Positions 22,563 to 32,934 of a DNA stretch of 64,000 nucleotides are shown here, in pieces. The notes under the pieces were generated by a model. It searched no databases and had not been told where the DNA came from. It saw nothing but the letters and a program-made list of their open reading frames with translations. The stretch is from Sciurus carolinensis (taxonomy: Eukaryota; Chordata; Mammalia; Rodentia; Sciuridae). Made by a program: the position numbers and the translations under genes. Location: the NCBI RefSeq assembly GCF_902686445.1, contig NC_062213.1:5639241-5703240 (forward strand), in the 5' to 3' direction. Position 1 is the first letter of the stretch, and every line of letters starts with the position of its first letter.

Positions 22563-23590
22563 GGAGAAAAGATAGCCTCTTCAACAAATGGTGCTGGGAG
22601 AATTGGAAATCCATATGCAACAGAATGAAACTAAACCCATATCTCTCACCATGCACGAAACTAAACTCAAAATGGATCAAGGACCTCAGAATCAGACCAG
22701 AGACCTTGCATCTTATAGAAGAAAAAGCAGGTCCAGAGCTTCAACATGTCGGCTTAGGACCAGAGTTCCTCAACAGGACTCCCATAGCACAAGAAATAAA
22801 AGCAAGAATTAATAACTGGGATAGATTCAAACTAAAAAGCTTTCTCTCAGCAAAGGAAACTATCAGCAATGCAAAGAAAGAGCCTACAGAGTGGGAGAAA
22901 ATCTTTGCCACTCATACTTCAGATAAAGCGCTAATCTCCAGAATCTATAAAGAACTCAAAAAACTCTACACCAAGAATGTAAATAATCCAACTGACAAAT
23001 GGGCTAATGAAGAAGATCTACAAGCAATCAACAAACATATGGAAAAATGTTCAACATCTCTAGTAATAAGAGAAATGCAAATCAAAACCACCCTAAGATT
23101 CCATCTCACCCCAATTAGAATGGCGATTATCAAGAATACAAGCAACAACAGGTGTTGGCGAGGATGTGGGGAGAAAGGTACACTCTTACATTGCTGGTGG
23201 GGCTGCAAATTAGTGCAGCCACTCTGGAAAGCAGTGTGGAGATTCCTTAGAAAACTTGGAATGGAAACACCATTTGACCCAGCTATCCCACTCCTTGGCC
23301 TATACCCAAAGGACTTAAAATCAGCATACTACAGAGATACAGCCACATCAATGTTCATAGCTGCTCAGTTCACAATAGCCAGATTGTGGAACCAACCTAG
23401 ATGTCCTTCAATTGATGAATGGATAAAGAAAATGTGGTATATATATACAATGGAATATTACTCAGCCATAAAGAATGATAAAATTATGGCATTTGCAGGC
23501 AAATGGATGAAACTGGAGAATATCATGCTAAGTGAGATAAGCCAATCTCAAAAAACCAAAGGAAGAATGATATCGCTAATAAGTGGATGA
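22563..23590 (+). pseudogene. L1 ORF2 C-terminal fragment, uninterrupted
   Basis: A 343-codon open frame (with chance upstream ATG at 22559 in the target duplication) covers ORF2p from 'DSLFNKWCWENWKSICNRMK' to its natural end 'SQSQKTKGRMISLISG'. The C-terminal cysteine motif C-X3-C-X7-H-X4-C is intact ('CWRGCGEK', then H, then 'CWWGC', about 23154-23205). Endonuclease and RT domains are absent through 5' truncation, so no activity is expected. Compared with the copy at 15.6 kb, seven residues (the 'EMNRHFT' region) are missing without a frameshift, near 23005. Confidence 0.9.
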
Positions 23591-23848
23591 TGACACATAA
23601 TGGGGGGTGGGAAGGGTTAGTGTTGGGGTTGGAGTTGGGTTTAGGGAGGGGGGCAGGAATGGAGGAAGGAAGGACTGTATAGATGGAGGGGAAGGGTGGG
23701 AGGGGAGGGGGGAAGGGAAAAAATGGCAGAATGGATCAAACAACATTACCCTATGTAAATTTATGATTACACAAATGGTATGCCTTTACGCCATGTACAA
23801 ACAGAGAAACAACATGTATCCCATTTGTTTACAATAAAAAAAAAAAAA
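23591..23848 (+). other. L1 3' UTR with G-run cluster and poly(A)
   Basis: Between about 23600 and 23716 there are many GGG or longer runs, including two runs of six G, so G-quadruplex formation on the sense strand is likely. Then comes 'ACATTACCCTATGTAAAT', the terminus 'CCATTTGTTTACAAT' and the A tail. Confidence 0.85.
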
Positions 23849-24489
23849 GAAACAACATGAAATCAGGCAGAAATTAAAGACAAATGCATAGAGAAAAAAT
23901 AATTCTGGGGGAATAAAAGCCAGTGAGTAAATATGAAATAGACAGGAAAGTCGTAGACTTCCACAACATGGGTGAAGAGAAAGGCAGAAAATTGATACAC
24001 TCAATGAAGAAGCCATGTGCAACCCAGCAGAGACTGCACAACACAAACTTAAAATGCCAGTGAAATGATCCGAAGAGAGCTTCAGGGGCTGATATGAGTG
24101 TGGGATCTTTCAAAAGAAAACAGTAGAGAAGTAGGAGTTGAAGAGATGTTGGCTGGAAAATTCCAGCAATCTAACATGGAAGGGGAGAAGAAGGGGAGTA
24201 ACATAAGAAGGGGTGACCTGACGATGCAGGACCTGAGAATCAGCACGCATTTTGGACCTGGATACACGCACATCCTGGATTGTCCTGGGAATAGAGCAAA
24301 ATGCTCAGCATTAGAAAGACGTACCGGCATAATTAACTGCATCACATTACAAGTAGATATTGTCTAAGAGATTCAGAAAAATAATTTGGAAAAATTCAAA
24401 GCTGGTCCATGCCTTAATTAAATTTAGATAAGTTAAAAGTTAAACATCTATTTGTAATCAGAAACATCAATGATCTCAATTACCATTTC
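23849..24489. other. right target duplication, then unique sequence
   Basis: Up to 23860 this is the right copy of AAGAAACAACATGA (23847-23860). The rest holds no recognisable gene or element. Confidence 0.6.
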
Positions 24490-24750
24490 CACTCAACGTC
24501 TTTGAGCAGTCCAGGCCAAAGAAATAAGAAAAATGAAAATAGCTCAAGAAATTAAAAATAAATGGCCTCAAATTTGCCTTTATGTAATGTAGGCATAATT
24601 GTCTTTAGAGAAAATAAAATAATAAACTGGACACAATTAAAATTAGTAATAGCTTTCAGAATGCATTCTAGATACATAATTTACATGCTAAAACCCCAAA
24701 TGGCCAATAAAAGTCAAATGGACAAAGCAAAAGAATGGACTTTTTTAAAA
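24490..24750 (+). repeat. ancient L1M ORF2 fragment, sense, heavily degraded
   Basis: The order 'CAGGCCAAAGAAATAAGAAA ... GGCCTCAAATTTGCC ... GCATAATTGTCTTTAGAGAA' follows the L1M region around the RT FADD box ('caataaggcaag ... gatgacatgattgtc'). Support is moderate because of decay. Confidence 0.45.
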
Positions 24751-24911
24751 AAAGGAAGAGAGAAAGAGGAAAGGGAGGGAAGAAGGGATTGAAAAAGGAA
24801 AGACAGGCCTTCGCTCATGATAGCAACGAGAATTCTATTCACTTTTCTTTCTTAGTTGATTTCCCACGAGCATTTCCTCCTCTGTGATATGCCTTCCTCC
24901 GCGTCTCAGTT

Positions 24912-25462
24912 TGACTAGTGTAATGATTAATCAGATTGTCATCTTGATTGGATTAAGAGATGCCAATGATTAAGAGGCTTCTGGGTATGTCAATGAGAGC
25001 GTGTCTAGGAATAACTGGAATGTGGGATGGGGAACTGAAGTGGAGACCCTCCCTAAGTGTGGGCAGCACTGTCCAGTAGGGTGGTGGCTTGAATGGAATA
25101 AAAGTTGGAAGAACAAGGAAGCAGCAGCAGATGCGAGCTCTATTCTTCTTGAGCTGTTCTTGATTGATGCTGCGATAGCCTGAGATTATCAGACTTCCTC
25201 TTCTTCACGCTTCCAAAGTGAACTTTGCCAATGATTCCCCAGGGAGTTTCCAGAAGCCTTCAGTCTTGGACTAAGGTAGCACTGTTGATCCCTCTTGTTC
25301 TGAGGCTTTGGTTTCTTGAGCTGGTTCCTCCAGCTCTTTAGCCTACAGACCACCATTGTGGATTATCCAGCTTCTGGTCCTGTAAGCCAATCTAATAAAT
25401 CCCCTTTCTATAATCATACTTCTTGTTGATTCTGTTCCTCTGGAGAACCCTGACGAATACAA
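24912..25462 (+). mobile_element. MLT2-type ERVL solo LTR
   Basis: Diagnostic phrases occur in order: 'TTGATTGGATTAAGAGATGC', 'GGGATGGGGAACTGAAGTGG', 'GTGGGCAGCACTGTCCAGTA', 'TCTTGAGCTGTTCTTG', 'CTAATAAATCCCCTTTCTAT' (polyadenylation region) and the end 'CTCTGGAGAACCCTGACGAA'. No internal retroviral genes flank it, so it is a solitary LTR left by recombination. The end shows an expected TAATACA with one change. Confidence 0.85.
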
Positions 25463-26250
25463 CTAACAAGCAGGAAGAGGTCTTTCAAAAACTGTTTGCA
25501 ATCATTTGTCTGCTCTATATGTGGCAAACATCTACTTCTGATCTGTAGCTTACAACTATGTCTATTGCAAATTTTATTGTGATTGCCAAATGTTTTAAGG
25601 TTGCAATTTAATAAAATTTATCAATCTTTTCAAAAAAATAATGTGCACAGATATAAAAACTGACAAAGTGTTTTTAAAACTCTATGAACAAAATACAGAG
25701 ATCACTTAAAGAACATGAAGTTCTAGGAATAAAGAGGTCTAAGCTGTCATAATACCTGGAGGTGCAACTAATTTAACTTCACAAATGAAGAGGGCAAAAC
25801 TCCTACAGTTTTTCAAGAGAGTCCCTCACCAAGTGCAACACTCCACTCAGATTTGCAGTAGCCTTGTTCTACTGAGAAATACTGATACAAATAAGTGGAA
25901 AAACACAACTGACATTCATTAAAGATCATAAAGAAGGCTCACAATCATAAGGATGTGAACTTTCTTTAAATTAATCTTAACAAATCTCAACTGAAGGAAA
26001 GAGCAAATTATTATGCCATGTCTTATCACAAAGCAGATTTACTAAGCTTCCTTCCTCATTTCATTATTACTTTATTTCCTACATCACTGCATTATCATAG
26101 GAAGAATTTTCTTTCCCAATTCAGAGCTGAAACCATAAGAATGTAGAAGATGAGATGTGAATATTTTTTTCAAAATGTCTAAGGTGGGGCCGGAATCCAG
26201 AGTTGAACTTGTAGTTACCTAAGATTATCAGCTGGGTCATTGTTTTCTCA
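25463..26250. other. unique A+T-rich sequence
   Basis: No gene or recognisable repeat. Short poly-T/poly-A rich patches only. Confidence 0.55.
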
Positions 26251-26325
26251 GAGATGCTGGGGAGCAAACTCAGGGCCTCCTCCATTCGAGGCAAATGCTC
26301 CACCACTGAGCTTCCACTCCAGCCC
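26251..26325 (-). mobile_element. ID-type SINE, antisense
   Basis: Reverse complement of the tRNA-Ala-like ID body: 'GCTGGGGAGCAAACTCAGGG', 'GGCAAATGCTCCACCACTGA', 'TTCCACTCCAGCCC'. No clear tail or duplication. It may be the right half of a B1-dID whose B1 part is lost. Confidence 0.85.
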
Positions 26326-26744
26326 TCGGCTGCACTTCCATAGTGAACACTGGCTGCCCTCTTGCCTACCAACACACCTGCATAGACAACTATTTTCACA
26401 AGGAAGACTTCGATTACCTTATGTTTAATTACAAAAACCTTGATGTGTACTTGCTGTTTTCACATTAATGTAATATGAAAACTGAGTACTTGTAATTCTT
26501 CAATTCACATAAAAACATTTAAAAAATACTTGTCTTAATTTATTGTATGCAATCTAAATAGGAAGGGAAAAGCCATTTTTAAGGGATCAGCTTCACTCCA
26601 ACACCTCGAAGAGTTTTGTAGGAGTATGAATGCAAAGGGTTTTGGACCACAGCTTTCAAGAAAGTTTAGCAATGGTAAGAAATCACTGGAAATCAAAATT
26701 TTTGTAAGAAAACATTATTACTTGCAAAACGTGAGGTTCTCTGG
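26326..26744. other. unique sequence, nothing recognised
   Basis: A+T-rich DNA without a supported element. Confidence 0.5.
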
Positions 26745-26930
26745 TTTTTTTTAATTTTTATTTTACTTTTTAACTGACATGCAGAAACATAAATTGTATA
26801 AGATAGTGGGGTATTATGTGATGTTTCAACAGATATGTATACTGTCAGGTTAAGGCAGGTGGAACAAACATGTCTCCTTAGTCCTCTACCATTTCTTCAC
26901 GGTGAAACGTTCCAAATCCTTTCTTCCAGA
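26745..26930 (-). repeat. L1M 3' end, antisense
   Basis: 'GACATGCAGAAACATAAATT', 'GGGGTATTATGTGATGTTTC', 'GATATGTATACTGTCAGG' and 'CACGGTGAAACGTTCC' are the antisense wording of the old L1MA/L1MB 3' terminus ('ggggtacaacgtgatgttttg'). Confidence 0.75.
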
Positions 26931-27094
26931 TTTTTGAGATGTGCATTGTTTTCATCTAGGTTGGTCTCATTCCTCTGCCCTCTCCAGTTGGGAAAAGGAA
27001 GAGGTTGAGTTTCCCCAAGAGGAAGGTGTGGAGAACAAAGCAACGTTTAGTGGTGATGTAGTGTGCCCACAACACCACTCCAGTTGCCTAATTT

Positions 27095-27229
27095 GATTTT
27101 CTTAGTGCTTAACATAGGCACGATTATTCCATGCAGTGGTTGAGGGAACTCTGTCCAAGAGCATCCAGCCAATGACAGGCTTAACCAGGATTCAAACTCG
27201 GTGTCCTGGTATTTAAGCCCACAACCCAT
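27095..27229 (-). repeat. MIR, antisense
   Basis: 'TAGTGCTTAACATAGGCACG', 'CCAAGAGCATCCAGCCAATG' and 'AACCAGGATTCAAACTCGGT' give the antisense MIR order of 3' end, core, then 'gggattcgaaccc'. Confidence 0.75.
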
Positions 27230-28003
27230 ACATTCCCCTCAACCTCACTTATGGATCCTTTGGCTCTGTGTGTGGCTCCCTCCACCAGCCTTCCAGCCTC
27301 TAACTACTTGCATTTGAAGGCTTGATGAGCTCAGAGCTACACATTCAGCTTGCTTCTCCTTTGTTGTTAGCATTATAGTTGCTGGAATGCAGAAGTACCG
27401 TCCTTTGGTCCATATCTCCAGGTATCCCTGAGTCCACAAAGGGTTGTGTCTTCCAAACTCTCTTCCTCACTGCCTTCACTGCCCTGCCAGTGATTGGACT
27501 TAAGGTTAGGTCTCAGGTCCACCCACGACCATCTGCTGCTCAAAGGTCTTGCTCTGTAGCTCCTCTCAAGGTGTGCCCCTTGTTCCCTTTACACATCAGT
27601 GTGAAAACTGCCAACTCCCTCGGTTCCCACAGTGCAATTCCAGACCAAGACACAATCTTGCAGTCTGGTAATTAACTTGTATGTAATAGGCATAGACATG
27701 AATCCAGAATCGATCCTATATTAACCACGGATGCCCTCAAGTCTTCCATAGGACATCTTTGACCAAGTTGTTGCTGCCTCAATAGCCAAAGCCAGTCTCC
27801 TGATGCAGAGTGGAGGACTGGTTCACTATCTCCAAGAGGGGAAGACGCTTCAGAATCTGCTATCTAGAATCCCAACCCAATCCTCCTTCTGGAAGTCTGG
27901 AGAGATTGATCAGACCCCACCCACTACTGTCCTACCTGAAGACCAATTGAGAGTGAAAATGTCACTTCCAGGGCAGTGCCAATGGGAGTCACTGCCTAAT
28001 GGT
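27230..28003. other. unique sequence, no gene recognised
   Basis: Frames of up to 98 codons (27379-27675) have no domain. No repeat recognised. Confidence 0.5.
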
Positions 28004-28165
28004 AAAGGGGTTTTCTTTAGGGGCAATAATGACATTTTGGAATCTGATAGATGTGGTGATTGTACAAAATTGTGAATTTATGAAATTTCATTGAATTGTA
28101 CATTGCAAAGCATTTCCCATTATGTTAGGTGAATTTTACCTAAATGATCAAAATAAACATGTGTG
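28004..28165 (+). repeat. ancient L1 3' end, sense
   Basis: 'GATAGATGTGGTGATTGTAC', 'TTCATTGAATTGTACATTGC' and 'TTAGGTGAATTTTACCTAAA' match the L1MC/L1ME-type 3' terminus ('gattgtggtgatggttgcac ... cattgaattgtacactt'). Confidence 0.75.
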
Positions 28166-29604
28166 TTGCAGGTGGTGTTTTTCCATGGACTGGCCAAGGA
28201 AGGGCTGTGAAGAGGTGGTACTGAGGAAAATGCAGAATAACTTGAAGACTGGGGAAGAAATTGCTAAACCTGGGATACCCAGTGCAGGTTCACTAGGGAA
28301 GGACAGAGGTGAGCCTAGTGGTTGGAGCCTGGCTATTGAAGGGGAGGGGTGACTGGTGAGATGCGTGGGGCAGGGCCTTCTGATTCTTCTGTAAAGTCCA
28401 GAATTAATTATTAAAAATTAATTATTCTTAATTAAACAGAAACGTAAGCAGAAAAGTCAAATGCATTTGATAATGACTGTAAGGTACATTTTAGAGATGT
28501 TACAAGATGAAAATTAATATTTCTTTTTTTTGAATATAATATGTTTTTAAAAGAATATTCTGTACTATGTAGAGAAAAGGTGGTTGTATGACATATCAAG
28601 AAGAAGAGTTAGCACATGCTCTTGTTCTGGAATGTGGTTGGTGGAGAGCAAGGGGAACCTCAGCCCTCCCCCTGCAGAGGGACAGTCTGTGTGTCCATCC
28701 ACACTCATGATCGCCCACACCCTGACTGCTGCTCAGATGGTTTAAGAGCACACCTGTCAATTTTGCCATGATTTTGGTGGAGCAGAACAAACACCATGAT
28801 AAAGCTGTCTGAGCAGACAGAGCAACTGTGTGATGGTTTTGAAAGGAAGCAGTGCTGGACTTGTCTTCAGATAAAAGCAGAAATGCTCCCAGTTATCTAA
28901 CAATCGGCAGGCTTCCATTGAGGGATTTTTCTCATCTCTTCTGTATCTCCTGTTTTTCCCTTTCACTTTTTACTTGACCTTAAGTCATAGAACTTTGTGC
29001 CAACACCCCAATCCAGCCTACACACCTCTTCCACATGATTTATTATGTGTCTTTCAAACCATTCACCTAAGGTTAACTTCAGGATTATATTTTACTTTGG
29101 ATTTGGAAGAGTAGTCATTCCAATGGTTCTTTGTTCCTTAAAATTAGCAGCAGTTCATTCTTGACCAAAAGAATATTACTCAATTTCATGGACATGGAAA
29201 TTAACAAAGAACTTTGCAACTGGAACACGGGGAAGTCTACACTCCAGCTCCATTAATGAATTAGCTCTTTACTACCTGTTACTTGGAAAAAATACCAGGG
29301 TGATGTGCCATGAATAACACAATTAATAGGTTGTAATGGACTTAATTTTTTATCCATGTTTCTAAAGACTACAACTTTCTCCCTGTGCTTATAGAACTTA
29401 TTTTTCAAGATCTAATTTATAGTTTTAGAGTTTGTACTCAGACTTTTTAATGTTGACAGAGAATCTCAACCCCTCTTTATTATAATTTGAGATTAAAATC
29501 ATGTAATATGAGTGATATGTGAAATATATCACATACAATGAAGAAATGGTAATTTCAAAAGGTGGTTGTGCTTGACAGACTTGCGCCTCTGAAGAAAATG
29601 AATA
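28166..29604. other. unique sequence, no gene recognised
   Basis: Contains an A+T-rich palindromic patch around 28400-28435 (TTAATTATT repeated in both orientations). No exon or element is recognisable. Confidence 0.5.
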
Positions 29605-29740
29605 GTAATTGAACACCCACTGTGAAAAAATAACATATATGTACTACATCACTTAATCTTGACCACAAAATTATCATATAGCTATCACAAAGACAGTTTT
29701 ACAACTCTGGGAAAGGCTCTGGCACTAACTAATCCTCCAG
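29605..29740 (-). repeat. MIR, antisense, degraded
   Basis: 'GAACACCCACTGTG', 'TACATCACTTAATCTTGACC' and 'AAGACAGTTTTACAACTCTG' follow the antisense MIR order. Diverged. Confidence 0.5.
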
Positions 29741-29849
29741 GTCTGTCTAAGAGTGAACACGGTGGGAAGGAAGCCTTGGTCACTGTGGCTCTTGAGTCTC
29801 AGAGTTCCTTCTGAGCACCTTGCCACTGTCTCCTTAGGACTCATGCCGT

Positions 29850-30002
29850 GAGGAACTGAATTTTCTCCCCCTCAACTCACATGTTGAAAATGAAAACCCT
29901 AATGAGTTTGGAGATAGGGCTTTTAGGGAGATAAAGCTGAATGAGTTCATAAGGAGAGAACCCTAATCCAATAAAAGACGTGTCCCACAAGAAGAGGAAG
30001 AC
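29850..30002 (+). mobile_element. ERVL-MaLR LTR, left part (interrupted)
   Basis: 'GAACTGAATTTTCTCCCCCT', 'ACATGTTGAAAATGAAAACC', 'GGAGATAGGGCTTTTAGGG' and 'CCAATAAAAGACGTGTCCC' match MST/MLT1-style LTRs ('tgttgaaa..cctaa ... aggtggggcctttggg'). The LTR resumes at about 30713 after an L1 insertion. Confidence 0.75.
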
Positions 30003-30712
30003 AGCCATCATGGAAACCAGTGTGGAGGTTTCTCAAAGCATTAAAAATAGAGATACTATCTGGCCAGCAATTACACCCTGATATATATCCAAAGGGACCC
30101 AACCCCTGTGCTTATTGTGGCACTATTGGCAATAGCCAACACATGGAAGCCACCTAATGCCCAATGAGTGATAAATGGATAAAAAAATGCAGTGCATTAC
30201 ACAATTAATCACTATTCATCTATAAAAGAGAATGAAACACTGTCATTTGTGGCAACATGAATGAAACTGGAGATCACTATATAAAGTAGAAGAAGCCAGA
30301 CACAGACAGACGAGATCCATGGAATCTCACGCTTGCTGAATGTGATAAAGTTGATCTTACTGAAATAGAGAGTCAACGGTGGTTACCAGAGCCCGGGGGA
30401 GGGCAGGGCAGGACTGGATGGGGAAAGAGCGATTGGCAGGTGCTGGGTTGCAGATGAATAGGAGCAGAGGTTCAGTCTGCTGTCCCACAGTGGAGGACCA
30501 CAGATCACCATGGAGGCTGGATATGTTAACAGCCCAGAAGGGAGGGTTTTCAGTGTTTTCAACATAAAAAAGTGATAGATGTCAGAGGAAGGCAATCTGT
30601 TTAACCTGACTACACAATGTATGCATGTATCAAAACATCACATGGTACCTGACATATGTATAATTTTATGTTTTTATGTGTCAGTTGAAAACAAGTTTGA
30701 TTAAAAATAGTT
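30003..30712 (+). mobile_element. old L1 3' end, sense, inside the MaLR LTR
   Basis: 'CATGGAAACCAGTGTGGAGG', 'GGCCAGCAATTACACCCTGA', 'TGGATAAAAAAATGCAGTGC' and 'GTTACCAGAGCCCGGGGG' identify the end of ORF2 and the 3' UTR of an L1MA/L1MB-age element. It ends 'GATTAAAAATAG'. Flanks AGAAGAGGAAGACA (left) and AGAAGAAGGACA (right) look like a worn target duplication. Confidence 0.8.
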
Positions 30713-30957
30713 AGAAGAAGGACATGAGGCACCTCTTATCTCTGAGATCCATCTCTGTCTTTGCATGCACAGAAAGGAAGAATTTTGTGAAGACACACCC
30801 AGAAGGTAGCAGTCTGGAAGCCAGGAAGACAGCCACATCTAACCTGCTGCCACCTTGACCTTGAACTTTCAACCTTGGAACTCTGGCAAATAAATGTCTG
30901 TTGCTTAGGCCACCACTCAGTTGTTTTTCTGGTGCCACACTAGCAAGCCTGGACACA
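30713..30957 (+). mobile_element. ERVL-MaLR LTR, right part
   Basis: 'GGAAGCCAGGAAGACAGCC', 'CTGCCACCTTGACCTTGAAC', 'AACTCTGGCAAATAAATGTC' (polyadenylation signal AATAAA) and 'TAGGCCACCACTCAG' complete the LTR that begins at about 29850. Confidence 0.75.
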
Positions 30958-31073
30958 TATGCACTCCAATTTTCTCACCCAGATATCAAAAAACAAGGTT
31001 TGCTCAAAAGTCCTGTGATTACTCATGAGACTCAGGTTTACTTAATTAGTATTTATTCAATGAATTAATGTTC

Positions 31074-31160
31074 AGGTTGGGGATGCGGCTCTAGAAGCTT
31101 GTGTGTTTAGTGTGCATGAGACCCTGGTTTCAATCATCAGCACTGCAACAGACAAACAAA
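31074..31160 (+). mobile_element. ID-type SINE, sense, degraded
   Basis: 'GGTTGGGGATGCGGCTCTAG', 'GTGTGCATGAGACCCTGG' and 'TTTCAATCATCAGCACTGC' correspond to the ID consensus (A-box, B-box region, 'caatccccagcact'), followed by a short A-rich tail. Confidence 0.8.
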
Positions 31161-31264
31161 AAGGTATTGTTATTTAATCTCAGTAAATATGATTTTTAAC
31201 AGTTTTTATTTTTCATTCAGTCCAAACCAGCAGGAAAGAATATTTTTGCTGAACAAATCTACAA

Positions 31265-31395
31265 TGCACTATATTCATTTACATTTGTCATTTGATTTTC
31301 ATCATAGCCCTGAATGCTATATAAAAGCAATACCTATTTTACAAGTTTGGGGACTTGAGTTTAGAGAGGTTAAACTACATGCCTGGCAGTCACTG
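31265..31395 (-). repeat. MIR, antisense
   Basis: 'CATTTGATTTTCATCATAGC', 'CAATACCTATTTTACAAGTT' and 'GAGAGGTTAAACTACATGCC' give the antisense MIR order. Confidence 0.7.
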
Positions 31396-31970
31396 CCCTT
31401 CATGCTAGGATTATCCCCCCCGGGCTTCCTGCACATGGGGCACAGATCTCATTCAGTTTCTCTTCCAGACTCACAATGAGATAAGATGAAGGAGGAATGA
31501 TTTCTAAGGGATTTAGAAATTAGTACCACCCAGCTATCAAGCCTGGTGTTCAGCCATGGGTGTTCAGTGGCGGTACCAGTAATCTTTATTTCTATTTGTT
31601 CACTTTCCTACTTTTCTTCTCCAAACAACGGTTAGGCACTATATTTTTAACTGAATTTCCAAGAATTTTTAAAAAGTTCTTAAATTTAAATCCAATGCTA
31701 AATAGAAATAACTTTTTTTTTTTTAAGAAAAACTCTATTCTAGAGTAAGAATGGCAAACCAATATAAAGCATGTCTTATGGATAGATCTCACATAATAGA
31801 CCAGGATGCTTAGTTGTTAATACATGAATAGGTATAAATACATTTATAAACACATCTAGTCTACTACTTTATTATATGCTAAAATAATCATATTCAGTAT
31901 ATTCAGTTTATTTCTGACTCTGCTACTAAGTAACAGTATTTACATATTTATTGAGTCATCTTTGTGTCCT
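31396..31970. other. unique A+T-rich sequence
   Basis: No supported gene or repeat. A T/A-rich homopolymer pair lies near 31710-31730. Confidence 0.5.
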
Positions 31971-32180
31971 TTTTTGGGGGGAATGGTACTGGGGATTGAA
32001 TTCAGGGGCCCTCGACCACTGAGTCACTTCCCCAGCCCTATTTTGTATTTTATTTAGAGACAGGGTCTCACTGAGTTGCTTAGGGTCTCACTTTAGCTGA
32101 GGTTGGCTTTGAACTCATGATCCTCCTGCCTTCGCCTCTTGAGCCACTGGGATTACGGGTGTGTGCCACCATGCCTGGCA
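31971..32180 (-). mobile_element. B1-dID SINE, antisense, nearly complete
   Basis: The '+' strand shows the reversed ID monomer ('GGTACTGGGGATTGAATTCA ... CTTCCCCAGCCC'), an A/T linker, then the reversed B1 monomer ('AGACAGGGTCTCACTGAGTT ... TGGGATTACGGGTGTGTGCC'). The T/G start is the reversed A tail. 'GGGTCTCACT' is repeated within the B1 part, a small internal duplication. Confidence 0.9.
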
Positions 32181-32234
32181 TCTTTATGTCTTACATAATG
32201 CTTTACATGTACTTCAAAATTAACAAGGTGTTTT

Positions 32235-32335
32235 TAATTTCTTTGTAATCTGTAAAATGAGAAGGGTAAGAGTTGTCAAGTTTCAAAGAAATTGAAATAA
32301 GATAAAATATGTAAAGTATAAACTACTTTAAGTCT
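32235..32335 (+). repeat. MIR 3' part, sense
   Basis: 'TTGTAATCTGTAAAATGAGA', 'GAAATAAGATAAAATATGTA' and 'AAGTATAAACTACTTTAAG' follow the MIR '3' half ('catctgtaaaatggg ... gagataatgcatgtaaag'). Confidence 0.55.
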
Positions 32336-32759
32336 AAGCCATGATATTGCCCTTCTTTAAAATAGGGTATATGTTTAAAATGTAAAAATATCCTAGAGGA
32401 AGAAGTGGAAATTTCCTGGAAACAAAGAAAGAAGCTTTTACCCACCTGGTATTGGGTACAGGGACACAGGGGCATAGGCTATTACTACAGAACAAACAAA
32501 ATCTGTGAAAAAGTGTAGCTCACTTGAGCTGATTGCAGGTTTGTAAGCACTGACCAGGCATGGCACGAGGAACCATTCACATACAGAATACTTGGCGTTG
32601 TTGTCTGCAACGTTTTACGGTTGCCTTCTGGGATAGTAGAGGTTGTTTGGTGGGTGGACTTGGGAGACCACACTGATGGAGTTGGGTAAGTCTGGCAGTG
32701 GAAGGTTTCAAGTGATCATTACAGGGCTTGCCTGATGCTATTGTTAAAGGGAAATTAAT
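32336..32759. other. unique sequence, nothing recognised
   Basis: No gene or repeat supported. Confidence 0.5.
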
Positions 32760-32934
32760 GGAATTAATCAATTTTAAGTATAGGTACAATAGACTCTTAG
32801 CTATCCAAAGAAAGGAGATAGTTTTTCTTCATTACATAAAAGCATCCACTGTTGTTTTCAGGAAAGGCAGTTGGGGTGAGAATGGAGAGTGTGGAGCAGG
32901 TATAAAAGGGGTCCGGAAGGGACAGGGAGCATGC
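32760..32934 (+). repeat. direct repeat A (partner at 34022-34195)
   Basis: About 175 bp starting GGAATTAATCAATTTTAAG and ending GGGAGCATGCA. By eye it is 85-90% identical to 34022-34195, with one 3-nt and one 1-nt indel. Both copies contain CAGGTATAAAA, a TATA-box-like phrase, 40-50 bp from the right end. The family is not one I recognise. Possible origins are paired LTR pieces, two copies of an unnamed repeat, or a local duplication. Confidence 0.85.

Larger units (their letters stand above)
22563..23848 (+). mobile_element. 5'-truncated L1, best preserved copy
   Basis: About 1.29 kb of L1 3' sequence: the ORF2 C-terminus, a very G-rich 3' UTR and an A-run (about 23836-23848), bracketed by exact 14-bp duplications. 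The ORF2 part is completely open. The G-rich 3' UTR and 'CCATTTGTTTACA' terminus match the full-length copy at 10.5 kb. Open frame plus exact duplications make this the youngest-looking insertion in the window. Confidence 0.95.
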
